Below, one piece after another: positions 44,878 through 54,638 of a stretch of 64,000 nucleotides of DNA; position 1 is the stretch's first letter, and every line of letters begins with the position of its first letter. A program made the translations under genes and the position numbers. This DNA is from Auriscalpium vulgare (taxonomy: Eukaryota > Basidiomycota > Agaricomycetes > Russulales > Auriscalpiaceae): NCBI GenBank assembly GCA_019915015.1, contig JAHBBC010000003.1:992001-1056000 (forward strand), written 5' to 3'. The notes under the pieces were generated by a model. The model ran no database searches, was not told where the DNA came from, and saw only the letters and a program-made list of their open reading frames with translations.

Positions 44878-45725
44878 TCAAGTTGTAGGACGAGTTGGTC
44901 CAATATATACAAACACCATTACATCATCTAGTTCATCTGCACGGGGAGGCAGAACACTGTATATTCGCGGCATAGGCATTGCATACATTACCGCATTTGC
45001 AACCATTTTGTACTGACCAGAGGCTTGTACTTTAATGACACATCCATTGCGACACACCCTGGCGATTAGCATCTTCTCTGCAAATGACAAACCTTGCAAC
45101 TGTGGGGGCACCTCCCCTATCCAATTGCCATTTGCTAAAGCTTGAGAAGGAATGTTTCCTTTTGCCAAAATATCCAAGCACGGTCTGCATACCTTTGAGC
45201 ATGCCTTGTCAAGAATTGGACCCTCTTCTATCAGAATTGGGTCATTCACTGACTTGTGTTCCATCCGAGTCACAGGGTATATGCTGTTGTCTTCACAAGA
45301 AGATTACGTTCAAAATCTGCTTCTTCTAAAGGAGTCATTGACTTGGATAGGGTCAGTGTTCCACACACCGCACATCCTTCTTCTAGCAAGTTTTCCTTAT
45401 CAATAACATCACAATAATTAGTGATAATCTTATGAAGCAGAGTTGTAGAGGGAGGCTTTGGGGGAAAGACTGCTGTAGGAGCTGGCTGGACTTGCGACTG
45501 TTTAACTGTCTTTGTTCTTTTGACTTTGGGTTTATCAATACTATGGAATTTGAAGAGGGTAGTTGCCTCTAAACAAGCAGTGCACATATCAGCATGTAAC
45601 ATATGTCCTTCCATTAGACCATATACTTTATCCATCTTGTCATTCCATTTAATAATCAAATTGTGCACAACACATATATCCATTAATTGGGGCTTGTGTA
45701 GTCGAGTCAGTTCTGATAAGGGCAT
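44878..45725 (-). pseudogene. Helitron N-terminal region (DUF6570-like)
   Basis: Two minus frames, 45725-45270 and 45273-44878, need a shift near 45270. The motif order CAVCGTLTLS ... VCRPCLDILAKGNIP ... ALANGNWIGEVPPQL ... LSFAEKMLIARV fits the Cys-rich DUF6570 region found upstream of Rep in fungal and animal Helitrons. It joins the Rep frame near 44840 after another shift. Confidence 0.75.
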
Positions 45726-46066
45726 TTTACAATGTATCCAGTGAGTGTTGTGGTCATCATTCTGTGGTAATGATATGTCCCCATTTACACCATGTCCCCA
45801 AAATTCAAATTGGAAAGCTGATGAAATTCTTCAGTTGATGCGACTACTTGATATTGAACAGGCTCGCTCAGCATCCACAGCGGCTTTTTCTTTCCACCAC
45901 CAACTAGTGTATGACTTTCATTGACTGGGACAATGGTTATATAACCAGAAACATATATCATTATACATGTCATGACAACCAGCAAGGTGAGTGTTATTGC
46001 ACTATATTGCATTTTTGCAATGGGCCCTAGCCCTAGTAGTCCTTTGACTTTAATGTGCTCCAAAAG
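45726..46066 (-). other. Helitron 5' region, partly open
   Basis: A minus frame 46063-45785 encodes a possible membrane-like stretch (ITLTLLVVMTCIMIYVSG), but it may be untranslated leader. The expected 5' terminus motif is not present before the next repeat starts at 46067. Confidence 0.35.
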
Positions 46067-47635
46067 TGATGGGCACCAGACGGTAGTAGGCGGAAATGGA
46101 TAGGTTTCCTATCCCTAGAGCGCTGTCAGTGGTACCGCGTTGTTGTGCGAGCGAGTCGTCATGTTCCCAAAGGTTCGCGAAGTAACTCCACCGGTACGTG
46201 GATCGTGGTCGTAACGAGGATGCGGATCGGAATGATGGTTCAGCGTGTGCGCCGGACCAGGAAACAAGAAGGGGAGAGTGTACGAGTCACCAAAGTGACA
46301 AACAAACAAAGTCGCGACGAGCGAGCTCCAAAGTTGGACGCGGGGGAATGCGGAATGACGACGGAGAGAAGGAATGAAAGAGATCGACGTAACACGAAGT
46401 TCGGCTTTATACGTTGATCGGTGCGATGGGTAGTTGGGTGACTTCGGACAACTTCGGCTTTGGGGACGAAGTTTATGTGTAATGGGGAACGCGTTCGTAG
46501 TGGGCCTGAGTTTGAGGAGGCCTCGAAGGTGATATCAAAGTGAATGAAGGTCTGTCGAGGTTGATGTTCGAGAGGTGAGGTTCGGTCGACGAGGTTCGGG
46601 AGGCAAGGTTCGGAAGGCGAAGTTCAAGAGGCAAGGTTCGGAAAGCGAAGTTGGGGTACGTGGTGCGAAAGGCGAAGGTTGAAGGCGAAGTCAAGCGTAT
46701 TGGGGCGTGCGGTGTAGTCGAAAGTGAGGTTACGGGCAATAAGGAGAACGTGGGAGTACAACGACAGTAAGAGCTGTCAATGCGGGCGGTTTGCAACGTC
46801 TCTTTCGAGATGCTGACTATGAGGGGGGAAAGTAACTTGTTATTCGGTGTGCTATCGAGTCGTATTTAAGCTACAACAAGTGCGAGACCGTATCGTACGG
46901 AAACGAACATAGGTAGGTGCGTACAGAGACGAAACACGAGCGAAGTGGATAAAGATCATGTGTCGCAAGTCGAGGTGGGTCGTAACGAGCATATGTAGCG
47001 AGAGAGAGCTCTCATGGAGATCGAGAACAATGGATACCAAACAAACGATCAGCGCTGTCGCTACTATGTGATATACAGAAGGATGAAGAACGAACAATAT
47101 TGTGGAGACACGCCTCAGTGGTACAAGGCGCGCCAAACGTATAACCGCGAGCCGAAGTTACAGCGAGTGGCGGACGATCTCCCGAAGTGGCTTGGAAGGT
47201 AGCCATGGCTTCAGGCTCGGTTCGCCTCAGCTCGGAAGGGTCGGGACGATAGAGGGGATGAATCGGAAACACTATAAGTGAGGGGGAGAACCGGACAGGG
47301 AAGTATCGGGTGGCAGCCGGTCATCTCGGAGATACGCTCACGGGACGTTTCACTACACTGATCTTGGTCTGGCAGCGACTTTGTGGCGTGTCTGCTGCTG
47401 ATGGGCCGAAAGGTCTCGACCGAACCACATGCGGGCGCCTCGGGGTGACTGGAAACGGGGCTGAAGCGCTGGAAAGTTCGGAGCCGAAGTCACGTGACTT
47501 CAGAACTTTCCGAAGTGGCTGTCCCGAAACGGCGGAAACAACGGTCCGGAGACCAAAGTCACGTGACTTTGGTTCAACATGAAAAACCGAAAACTCGCGG
47601 TGGAATCCCCGCTCGACGGGGAATCAGGCGTATCA
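46067..47635 (+). mobile_element. Long-LTR-like repeat, copy 2
   Basis: About 1.57 kb, starting TGATGGGCACC and ending GGCGTATCA, related in blocks to 30181-33772. It contains a TATA-like TATTTAAG (about 46863) after GGGGGGAAAGTAACTTG, a cluster of short repeats (GGTTCGGAAGGCGAAG-like, about 46560-46700) and CACGTGAC palindromes (about 47491 and 47563). It interrupts the gag-pol of the gypsy fragment to its right. No coding sequence. Confidence 0.55.
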
Positions 47636-47643
47636 GCGCATTG

Positions 47644-49390
47644 CTAAGAGCCGCAGTTCCGATGCATGTCTACGCGCGCTAGCTGCCTGCGTGCAGCGCG
47701 TGTCCCCTCCCCCTGAACATCTGGGGCAGGGTCTGTGCTAGTGTGTTCCCTCGCGGGCTTGTCTGCTAGCGGCGGCGGCTCAGAGTCTGAGTCGTTGCTC
47801 TCAGATTCAGCTGTCGAGGCTGCAGTCTGAGTGCTGGGTCGAATTACACGATACTTTTTAACAGGTATTGTGTGCACCGCGCGCTCTGCGTTGTGGTACC
47901 CCTTAACCCAGTCGCTAGATATGGTGTGTGAGGGGCGGAAAATCCGGAGTTCAGACCAGACAGCTGACAACACAGCGTTGTAGCCTAGTCTGAACTGATC
48001 TTCTATCGCTACCTTGTAGTGCTCACGAGCACGCAGGAGATCTGCATCTCCACAGTCCTCTGCCCGTCGGATATGTGTTGCGTATGTGAAACATGACGCA
48101 CACATCGTCTGATGCGAGCAGGCGTGCCCTGGGTTGACCACCAGGTGCCGCGAGTCCAGTAGCTGGTACCCAGCGGCGGCCGTTACTTCGGCTTGCCAGG
48201 CTTCATGCTGCTCGCGCAATTCGCGGCGCAGCTGAAACCATGCTTGCAGTTCGCGGCGACGGTCATTATGCATGACCTGCGCATCTAGTTCAGGCGCTTG
48301 GCCAAAGCCCGGGGTGTCCCCAGGCTGGTACGCTGAAATAGCCTCAGTGTACGTCATACCGAAGTCGCCTTTGGCAGGCGGCCCGTAGTACGTTCCCCCT
48401 AGGTCTTCTCCTGGGGGTATCAGCGTGTCATCGAGGTACTCAATGATCGCGTCCGGTTCCACTCCATGTGGCGCTCCCTCCTCTGAGTCGTCACTGACCC
48501 CTTCGAGGGCGGGGGCCTCGTCCAACGGTATGAGCGCTGGTAGCTCGTCCTGAGGGACAAGTTGCATGAAATGCATGCGCATCGTGTGCATGCGGATGGG
48601 GCTGTCATCCGCATCCGACTCGTCGTCGGACGCCTGGTTTTCCAGGTTCTCTGCGTACTCGTCCGCAGACTTGTACTGACTTCCGTACGGGTCGTCGCGT
48701 TCGGAGTCATCGCTCTGGGCACCAGGGTCATCCTCGCGCCCAGGGCTGGCTTGGTCGTCACTATCGTGTTCGACTCAAGCAGCATGCATTCGTGGGCCCC
48801 TTTCTTGGGGCACACTGCATTGCCCATGTAATGACCAGGCTGTCCGCATGCAAAGCACACGCCAGGCTTTGTTCCTGGCTTCCCTTTGTCTCGATAGGTT
48901 TTCACCTCGGGACGGTGTCCCTTGTTACGCCTTTCGGCGACGGGGAAAGGGGGTTTTGGCTGCTCCTGATACTCCTTGCGCTCTGGGCGCCGGGAGTCTC
49001 GCTTACGGTCGTGAGTCTTTGACTACTGTCCGCGCGAGTCCTTTTCCTTTTCCTTCGCGAATGCGGGCTGACCCATAGTGGGTCACTCCATGGAAGGACG
49101 GAAATCTCGAGCGTGTTCACGCGCGAGTTTAATACTATACTCGGACTTCAGGGCAAAGTCGAGCATCTGGGCGGACGTATGCTCGTCCAGGTTCACGCTA
49201 TGCGTCTTGAACATCAGGTTGACGATCTCCATGGGGAGACCGCTCATGAACTGTTGCCTGAACGTTGATACGCCTGCTACGTGTGTGGCTACTGTTTGCG
49301 CATTTTCGATGCACTGTGGCACTCGCACAGTGGCTCCGACGGTTGCCATGCATCCCCGACTCTCTCGTTCTCGCCGAAACACTCGCACAA
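47644..49390 (-). pseudogene. Gypsy gag fragment
   Basis: Minus-strand frames 49388-49083, 48905-48420 and 48591-47644 give in order a gag core (FRQQFMSGLPMEIVNLMF), a zinc knuckle CFACGQPGHYMGNAVC, then an acidic spacer and a region (HACSHQTMCASCFTYATHI; WSELRIFRPSH) ending VDMHRNCGS with a stop at the edge of the long-LTR-like repeat. The protease that should follow is missing. The knuckle spacing is C-x2-C-x4-H-x6-C rather than the usual x4 at the end. At the right the gag is cut at 49391 by a Helitron-like end. Confidence 0.8.
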
Positions 49391-50176
49391 CTTGGGGTTA
49401 ATGGGCCAATGCATGCATGGCAGTACAATTACTCTTAATCATTTAGGGGGGAGGGGGGCTTGGCCATCCAATATACAAATGACTGCCTGATGTAGTTATA
49501 TACTTTTGGATATATTGCAGATATGCAGGCAAGCAAGTCTGTGACTGCATTGGGATCTTAGGGCAAAGCTGCGGTGATGGGCACCCACATGTAATTACTA
49601 ATGTGTCTGAAACCAGATCCCTACTAGAGCACTCAAGAGGATATTGTGATGTGTATGAGCAAGTGTCAGGGGAGTGTTTTATCCATGTGTAGGGTGTGTG
49701 ATTGGAGGTGATGATCAGAATGCAAGAGTGTTTGGAGAATTGTCAACAGCAGTCCAGATGTAAGAACATATGATGCAAGTGACTGAGGGATCACATACTG
49801 CGTGTATAACCATTGAAGATGAAGAGACAAGTGAGGGGCAGTGCAAGCACATGGGAAATAATCTGTGCTGTCAAGAAGTCTGCGAGAAATGTCCTACAAT
49901 ATGGGACAAGACAATATGAATTGAATAGAAGACAATGGAAACGTGGCAAGCAATACTTAGGATGCGCTCCGATATGCAAGGGGGTCACAGGCAAGTGTGC
50001 TGCAATGTTGTAACACTGCAAATGCTCAGAGGAATGCACTGGAATGGTGTGTGCAACCGTCGGAGCAGTGGAGCAATAATTGGAATGCTGGCGCAATCAC
50101 AGAACAATCGGGATCAGAGAAATGCAGCATGAGCTTGAGAGCTGAGCTGGACATGGTTGGACAACAATGGCGTGAC
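49391..50176 (-). mobile_element. Helitron-like element, 3' portion
   Basis: Its 3' end at 49391 matches that of the Helitron (palindrome GCCAATGCATGCATGG and motif ATTACTCTTAATC). The body to 50176 shares patches with 38900-39200 (e.g. GGGATCAGA..ATGCAG.TGAG). It is cut on the right by the chromovirus LTR that starts at 50177. Short open frames here look incidental. Confidence 0.65.
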
Positions 50177-50805
50177 TGTTAACATACTCGGCAGTCACAG
50201 AGTGTAAGGGTGTTGTCGCTCTTAGATCACACAAAGTACACAATACCCCGTTACGATTACTCTTAATCGTTTCTTTCTCCAACAGGTCAGGCCAAAATGC
50301 GAACACATTATAAGTCGCTTTAGGAAATAGATCCCACGGTCAAGTCGCGTCGTCCCAACTGCCTTTTTCAGTAATTCTTAGCTAAGCAGGTCCTGCCCTA
50401 AGCGTTGCAGGCTCTTTGCACTTCAAATAATACTAGTACTGCATGTAGTTTTGCTGTTGGCTCTAACTTCTTCAATCAGTCGAATGAAAGGAGCTTCCCG
50501 TGTTACAACTACTTTCAATCGTTTCTTTCTCTAACCAGTCAGGTCAAAAAGTGCACATCAGGAAAGTCACAAAAGGAAATAGATAGTTGCGTTGTCCCAC
50601 CTGTCTAACTCAATAATTCTTAGGTAAGTAGCTTCTGCCTAATGTCTTTCCACATCTTTGCGCTTCAAAAGACGCTCGTGTCTGCGATTATTTTATGTTT
50701 TCCAAGCTAACTAGCGCAGCTATGCATATAATTCCAATTGTTCTATGATCAGAAAAAGAAGCTCCTGGATTTCTATTTTTGGTAAAAAGTTCCCACGGCT
50801 GGTGT

Positions 50806-50863
50806 AGAGAAGCATGACGTAGTTTTCGAGTGGTTGAGCCGGTTTACTACGTCATGCTTCTCT
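50806..50863. other. Hairpin, 18-bp perfect stem
   Basis: AGAGAAGCATGACGTAGT (50806-50823) and its exact reverse complement (50846-50863) are separated by 22 bases. The flanks are shared with the hairpin at 40362-40421. Confidence 0.8.
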
Positions 50864-50905
50864 AACCCGGCTACTACAATACCCGGGCTGAATATCTATA
50901 TTATT

Positions 50906-50990
50906 AAAAATGTGCAAAGGGGGGGAATTGAACCTACAACCCATTGCTTACACAATACAATATAAGAGCATTAACCATTAGACTACAGTG
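50906..50990 (-). other. tRNA-like / SINE-head-like module
   Basis: In the minus sense: an A-box-like TGTAGTCTAATGGTTAA, a possible anticodon arm (CTTA/TAAG), the B box GGTTCAATTCC (rc of 50924-50934) and TTTTT (50910-50906). It is related to the module at 40231-40316. The cloverleaf is imperfect. Confidence 0.5.
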
Positions 50991-51333
50991 CAGTAGGTAT
51001 AGTTAAGCTGTGTATAGTCTATACCAACCTTATCTTGACTCTTGCTCTACAATACATTTTCCTCTTCTCATCACTTTCTTTTCCTTTCCCCAATACAATA
51101 TATATATATTATATATCTGTAGAATGGTAAAATTAATGTAAACACAATGGCCAGGATCCCAGAGTCTGGATCATTTGCAAAGTACGAGACATTTTTATAT
51201 TGCTCACCTGTGTTCAGATCATTTGATTATGTGGGCAATATGCAAAGTGGTATGTTGATACACCTTGCTCCGCTGATATGCTTTGAACATAGTGATATGC
51301 ATCCTACGTGGGTGGCTACCATTTACACAATTC

Positions 51334-51341
51334 TGATGCAC
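51334..51341. repeat. 8-bp target duplication, left copy
   Basis: TGATGCAC here and at 53334-53341. Confidence 0.75.
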
Positions 51342-53333
51342 GTACTACTTCAATTCCGTGAGGGACCCTCCGGGCCCACTCGGTGTACTCCGCGGGGACC
51401 CTGCGGAGTCCCGCACGCCATGCACCCCGCGGGCTCAGGTGCACCCAGCCATTGCTGGAGCGGCTGGAGCTCGCGCGCAGCGCACGAGATGTCGCAAGGT
51501 CCTCGCGGGAGCTGACAGGCCAAACACCGTCCACGCCGCTGCCGCCTGCGCCCCGCGGGAACCCTGCGCACCCGCAAGGACCCTGCGTGCCATGCGTTGA
51601 GCGAACAACGAGCCGCGCTTTGGCGGCAGAGCGGGGCACGGCGACGCGAGCGGAATGTCCGGCATGGGCGTTGGCAGCGGTGAGCTCGGGCGCGAAGCAG
51701 TGCCCGGGATGCGCTTGTCAGAGACGAAAGTCTCAAGCATCACAGTGGGAACACTGTCAGACTTGAGCGTGGAGAACTTGACGTCAAGAAGCTGCGCGTT
51801 GGCGAGGAGTCTGCCAGGGGTCAGTAGAGGGTGTGGGGTGGGATGGGAGGCGGTGTACCTGGTTCTCGCCTCGAGAGACGGGTGCAGTCACCCTCCACGC
51901 AAATCTCTGCTCGTTGTCCCAATGTGCGCCCCTGCACATCGCCCTCGCCCTCCTCGCCCTCGCCCTCGTTGTATTCGCTGAGTGTTCCTACGTGTCGTGC
52001 TCATCGTCTTTGTTGTGTTCACTGTGCGTCGCCCTTGTCACACTGCGCGCCCATGTGTGTCGTCCTCGCTGCACAGCCAGGAGGCACCTGGTGTGGCGCC
52101 ATACAAGACTGCGCAAAAATCCATTGTGGGGGGGCATGAGGATGCGGAAGCGACGCAGGAGGGCGAGTGACGGAGGGAGAGAATCTGACAAACTGTAAGC
52201 TGTAGCCTCCTGTAGCCAAAGGCTGATTCCCATGACGGGCAATCAACAAACACACATGACCGCGTGACTGTGCGGCTCTGTTCAACGCAGCGGACTTGTA
52301 CCACATGCCTCCACCTGCTGCCAACCCCTGTGCCTTCCCCCCACCCTCGCGCCTCCCCCTCACACTACCAGTGCCCAGCTCAGCTATGCGACAAATTGCC
52401 AACAACGAGGACGTTAAAGGCGCGCGACAACAGGGTGCACGACCAAGACAACCGCCAGGGGCGTACAATGAGAGCAACAACAAGGAGCAGCGCACAGCAA
52501 GGGTGACGTGCAGGGGCGCAGAAGGGCACGAAACATAGGCAAGGAGCAGGGGCAGACCACAACGGCAACAGGGTCGTGCGGCGGCGAGGGGCACGGGCGA
52601 TGACTGCAACGAGGGGTGGACGACAACGGCGCCGACGGGCGCAAAGCGGCAGCGATAGGGTGCGCGCGCTGCGGGCGACGAGGGGCGTGCGCGTCGACCA
52701 GGCGGAGCACCAACGGCGGCCACCGATGCCGTGGCGGGGTGTACCGCAGCACCCGAGCGGCACGCAGACCGGGCGGTATCCGCCCAGTCCTGGCGCACAA
52801 CGATGGCAACAAGGGGCACGGACGTGGACCAGGTGGGCCTGTTGATAGGCCGGGTGGGGCACACGATGACGGGGTCACGGCGCGCTACAAGGGCCACGGA
52901 GGCGCGGCAAGGGCAACAAGTAGGGGCGCGATTTAAGGGACGTGCGCGGGGTGCCAACGACGGCGGTGATAGCAGCGGCGGGCACTCGAGCGGCAGGCAG
53001 CCTGGGGCGGAGTCCGCCCGGTCCTGGCAGAGTCCCTCGGGAGAGCAATGGTGAGTGCCGCTTGACGCCTGCAGCACGGGGTTCTGTCGGTCGCGCAGGG
53101 CCCCTGCGGGGGCGGACAGCGGCTGCATCGACGGTGCCGCTGAGCCCCCGCCACACGCGGTCCTGGCGGCTCCCGCAAGGACCTCGCGGCGTCTCATGCG
53201 CTGCGCACGAGCTCCAGCTGCTCCAGCAATGACTGGGCGGGTCTGAGCCTGCAAGGTGCGTGTGGGACTCCGCAGGGTCCCCGCGGAGTATACCGAGTGG
53301 GCACGGAGGGTGCCCCGCGGAACTGAAGTCTCT
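51342..53333. mobile_element. Non-autonomous element with ~180-bp inverted ends and 8-bp duplication
   Basis: About 51348-51520 and 53150-53328 are inverted copies (ACTTCAATTCCG..., CCCACTCGGT.TACTCCGCGG). The GC-rich centre has long open frames on both strands, e.g. minus 53401-52019, but they are Ala/Arg/Pro-rich without any domain and are best read as composition artefacts. The 8-bp direct repeat TGATGCAC suggests a hAT-like origin. Confidence 0.7.
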
Positions 53334-53341
53334 TGATGCAC
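53334..53341. repeat. 8-bp target duplication, right copy
   Basis: TGATGCAC, identical to 51334-51341. Confidence 0.75.
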
Positions 53342-53849
53342 TGCGGCGCTTATGCAGCAGCTCCTATCTTCACCAGGTATCTCCAATGCTATTGCTTTCA
53401 CTCACCCACTCACACGACAGCTAGCTCTGTAGCTGTTTGCACAGTAGCTCCATGCAGTTTGCCTGACGCTCGCTCACACTTGCACATTGTTAGATGACGT
53501 TTGCCACAGTCTTGCAATATTCGCCCAAGGTCGCACCAACTTGCTATATATTTAGACAAGCTGGCACACACTCGCAGTCAATACCACAGCTTTGCCCTAG
53601 CATCCCTATGCAGTTGCATCACCTGTCCGCACACAGCCAGCCACATCACCGCATGGCTCGCCTCAACTCACCCAAGCATCTAGAGCAGTCCACCAAATGC
53701 AATGCATAGCCCTTGAATCTTGGCCCTCTATCACCGCATCTGACTCAAGGATGCTATGCAGAAAATTGCAACACAATCATACAGCTGTCCTTGCAAGGAC
53801 TACAAAGCATGGTGCACCCTCCTCAACTAGCATGTGGCCACGGGGAGGA

Positions 53850-54120
53850 TTTGCCCCCTTGTTGAGTCCCTAGGTGTTGCCCGCCTTTATCATCCTGAAG
53901 GCAGACTTCACCACCCTCCCACAGGAGGTGAACAACTACAGTGTGCTCAATGCCAAAACTGTCCCAGACTCTTACCCCTTTCGTGTATTGAGAATATCCT
54001 CACTGATTCCACAAAGGGGAAGAAGATCTGGGGTAAGAAGGACATAACAAACTTGTTCTTCCAGACAAGACACGTGTTAACCCAAACAACATCTACCTTA
54101 TGGCTGACACAACACCTTTG
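53850..54120 (+). pseudogene. Gypsy reverse transcriptase fragment
   Basis: Across three frames a stretch reads KADFTTLPQEVNNYSVLNAK, TVPDSYPF, IENILTDSTKGKKIWGKKD and ITNLFFQTR. This is the conserved N-terminal RT region of gypsy elements (lysine-containing loop, then the first catalytic region). It is badly decayed and has no flanking domains, so it is probably a captured or inherited scrap inside the Helitron-like element. Confidence 0.6.
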
Positions 54121-54377
54121 TTGATAATCTGTAATTCAGTCTATCTTCAAATCAAGAAGATACCTGCCCTCCTCCCTCCCAACGATTAAGAGTAATTGTA
54201 CTGCCATGCGTGCACTGGCCATTTCACACCAAGTCTTGTTCCAAGATGAGATAAGTACAAGTGTGAAAGAGCTGCCCGTACTCTCGGGCTCGCTCGCGCT
54301 TCGTCCCTTCGCTGACAAATAAACCTCAACCTCTCCTAACCCTAGCCTCAGTCCATCTGGAAGGCGTCCGCCTTACA

Positions 54378-54388
54378 CCCTCCCCCTC
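54378..54388 (-). promoter_or_regulatory. Polypurine tract
   Basis: The minus strand reads GAGGGGGAGGG immediately before the LTR start TGTAAGG. This is the standard position of the plus-strand primer in LTR retrotransposons. Confidence 0.7.
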
Positions 54389-54638
54389 AAGAGAAGGCCC
54401 CGCGGTGAATTGAAGAGGTGGTTGAACACCGATGATCTTGCTGACGTATGAGGGTTATGCCTCCTTCGCGTTACAACGCGGTATTTGATGTGTTCATCCA
54501 TGAGACCGCGCAGTGCGCTGGGCAGTTTATGCCCCTTGCTCGAAGTAGAGCGTAGTTGATGGTTAATGTAAGAAATACTGTACCTTACGCACGTAGCAAT
54601 TACTGCCCTCGCACATAGCCGTCGAGGCCAGCGAGTGT
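54389..54638. other. 3' untranslated region of the chromovirus
   Basis: 250 bases between the end of the third ORF and the polypurine tract. No domain is visible. Confidence 0.5.

Larger units (their letters stand above)
34702..46066 (-). mobile_element. Autonomous-type Helitron, decayed, minus strand
   Basis: The element reads right to left: a DUF6570-like N-terminal region (45725-44880), HUH Rep (44838-43473 and 42173-41383), acidic linker (38816-38453), Pif1-like helicase (38372-35920) and a C-terminal cysteine-peptidase-like region (to 34873). The 3' end at 34702 matches those of three non-autonomous relatives (38817, 49391, 54233). Two other elements are nested inside. The 5' end is not visible: a long-LTR-like repeat begins at 46067. 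Frameshifts near 45270, 44840, 36900, 35930 and 35700 make it inactive. Confidence 0.85.
50251..54233 (+). mobile_element. Non-autonomous Helitron-like element, 4 kb
   Basis: The 5' end TTACGATTACTCTTAATCG at 50251 and the 3' end ATTAAGAGTAATTG followed by GCCATGCGTGCACTGGC and ending CCAAG at 54233 are the plus-strand equivalents of those at 41382 and 38817. No Rep or helicase. It holds diverged tandem blocks (50251-50760), a hairpin (50806-50863), a tRNA-like module (50906-50990), a nested element (51342-53333) and a gypsy RT fragment (about 53850-54120). Confidence 0.75.
50177..54377 (-). mobile_element. Chromovirus 3' LTR, split by a Helitron-like element
   Basis: In the minus sense an LTR-like sequence begins TGTAAGGCGG at 54377, directly after the purine tract at 54378-54388. 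It runs to 54234, is interrupted by 50251-54233, and resumes at 50250 to end ATGTTAACA at 50177: about 217 bp in total with TG...CA ends. The matching 5' LTR is outside the window, so the call rests on the purine tract, the termini and the position. Confidence 0.55.

Noticed and set aside
45785..46063. Membrane protein upstream of the Helitron
   Set aside because: A single hydrophobic stretch in a frame leading into the Helitron N-terminus; more likely untranslated or decayed leader.
52019..53401. 460-codon minus-strand ORF
   Set aside because: It spans an element's inverted end and a GC-rich core, with Ala/Arg/Pro-rich low complexity and competing ORFs on both strands.
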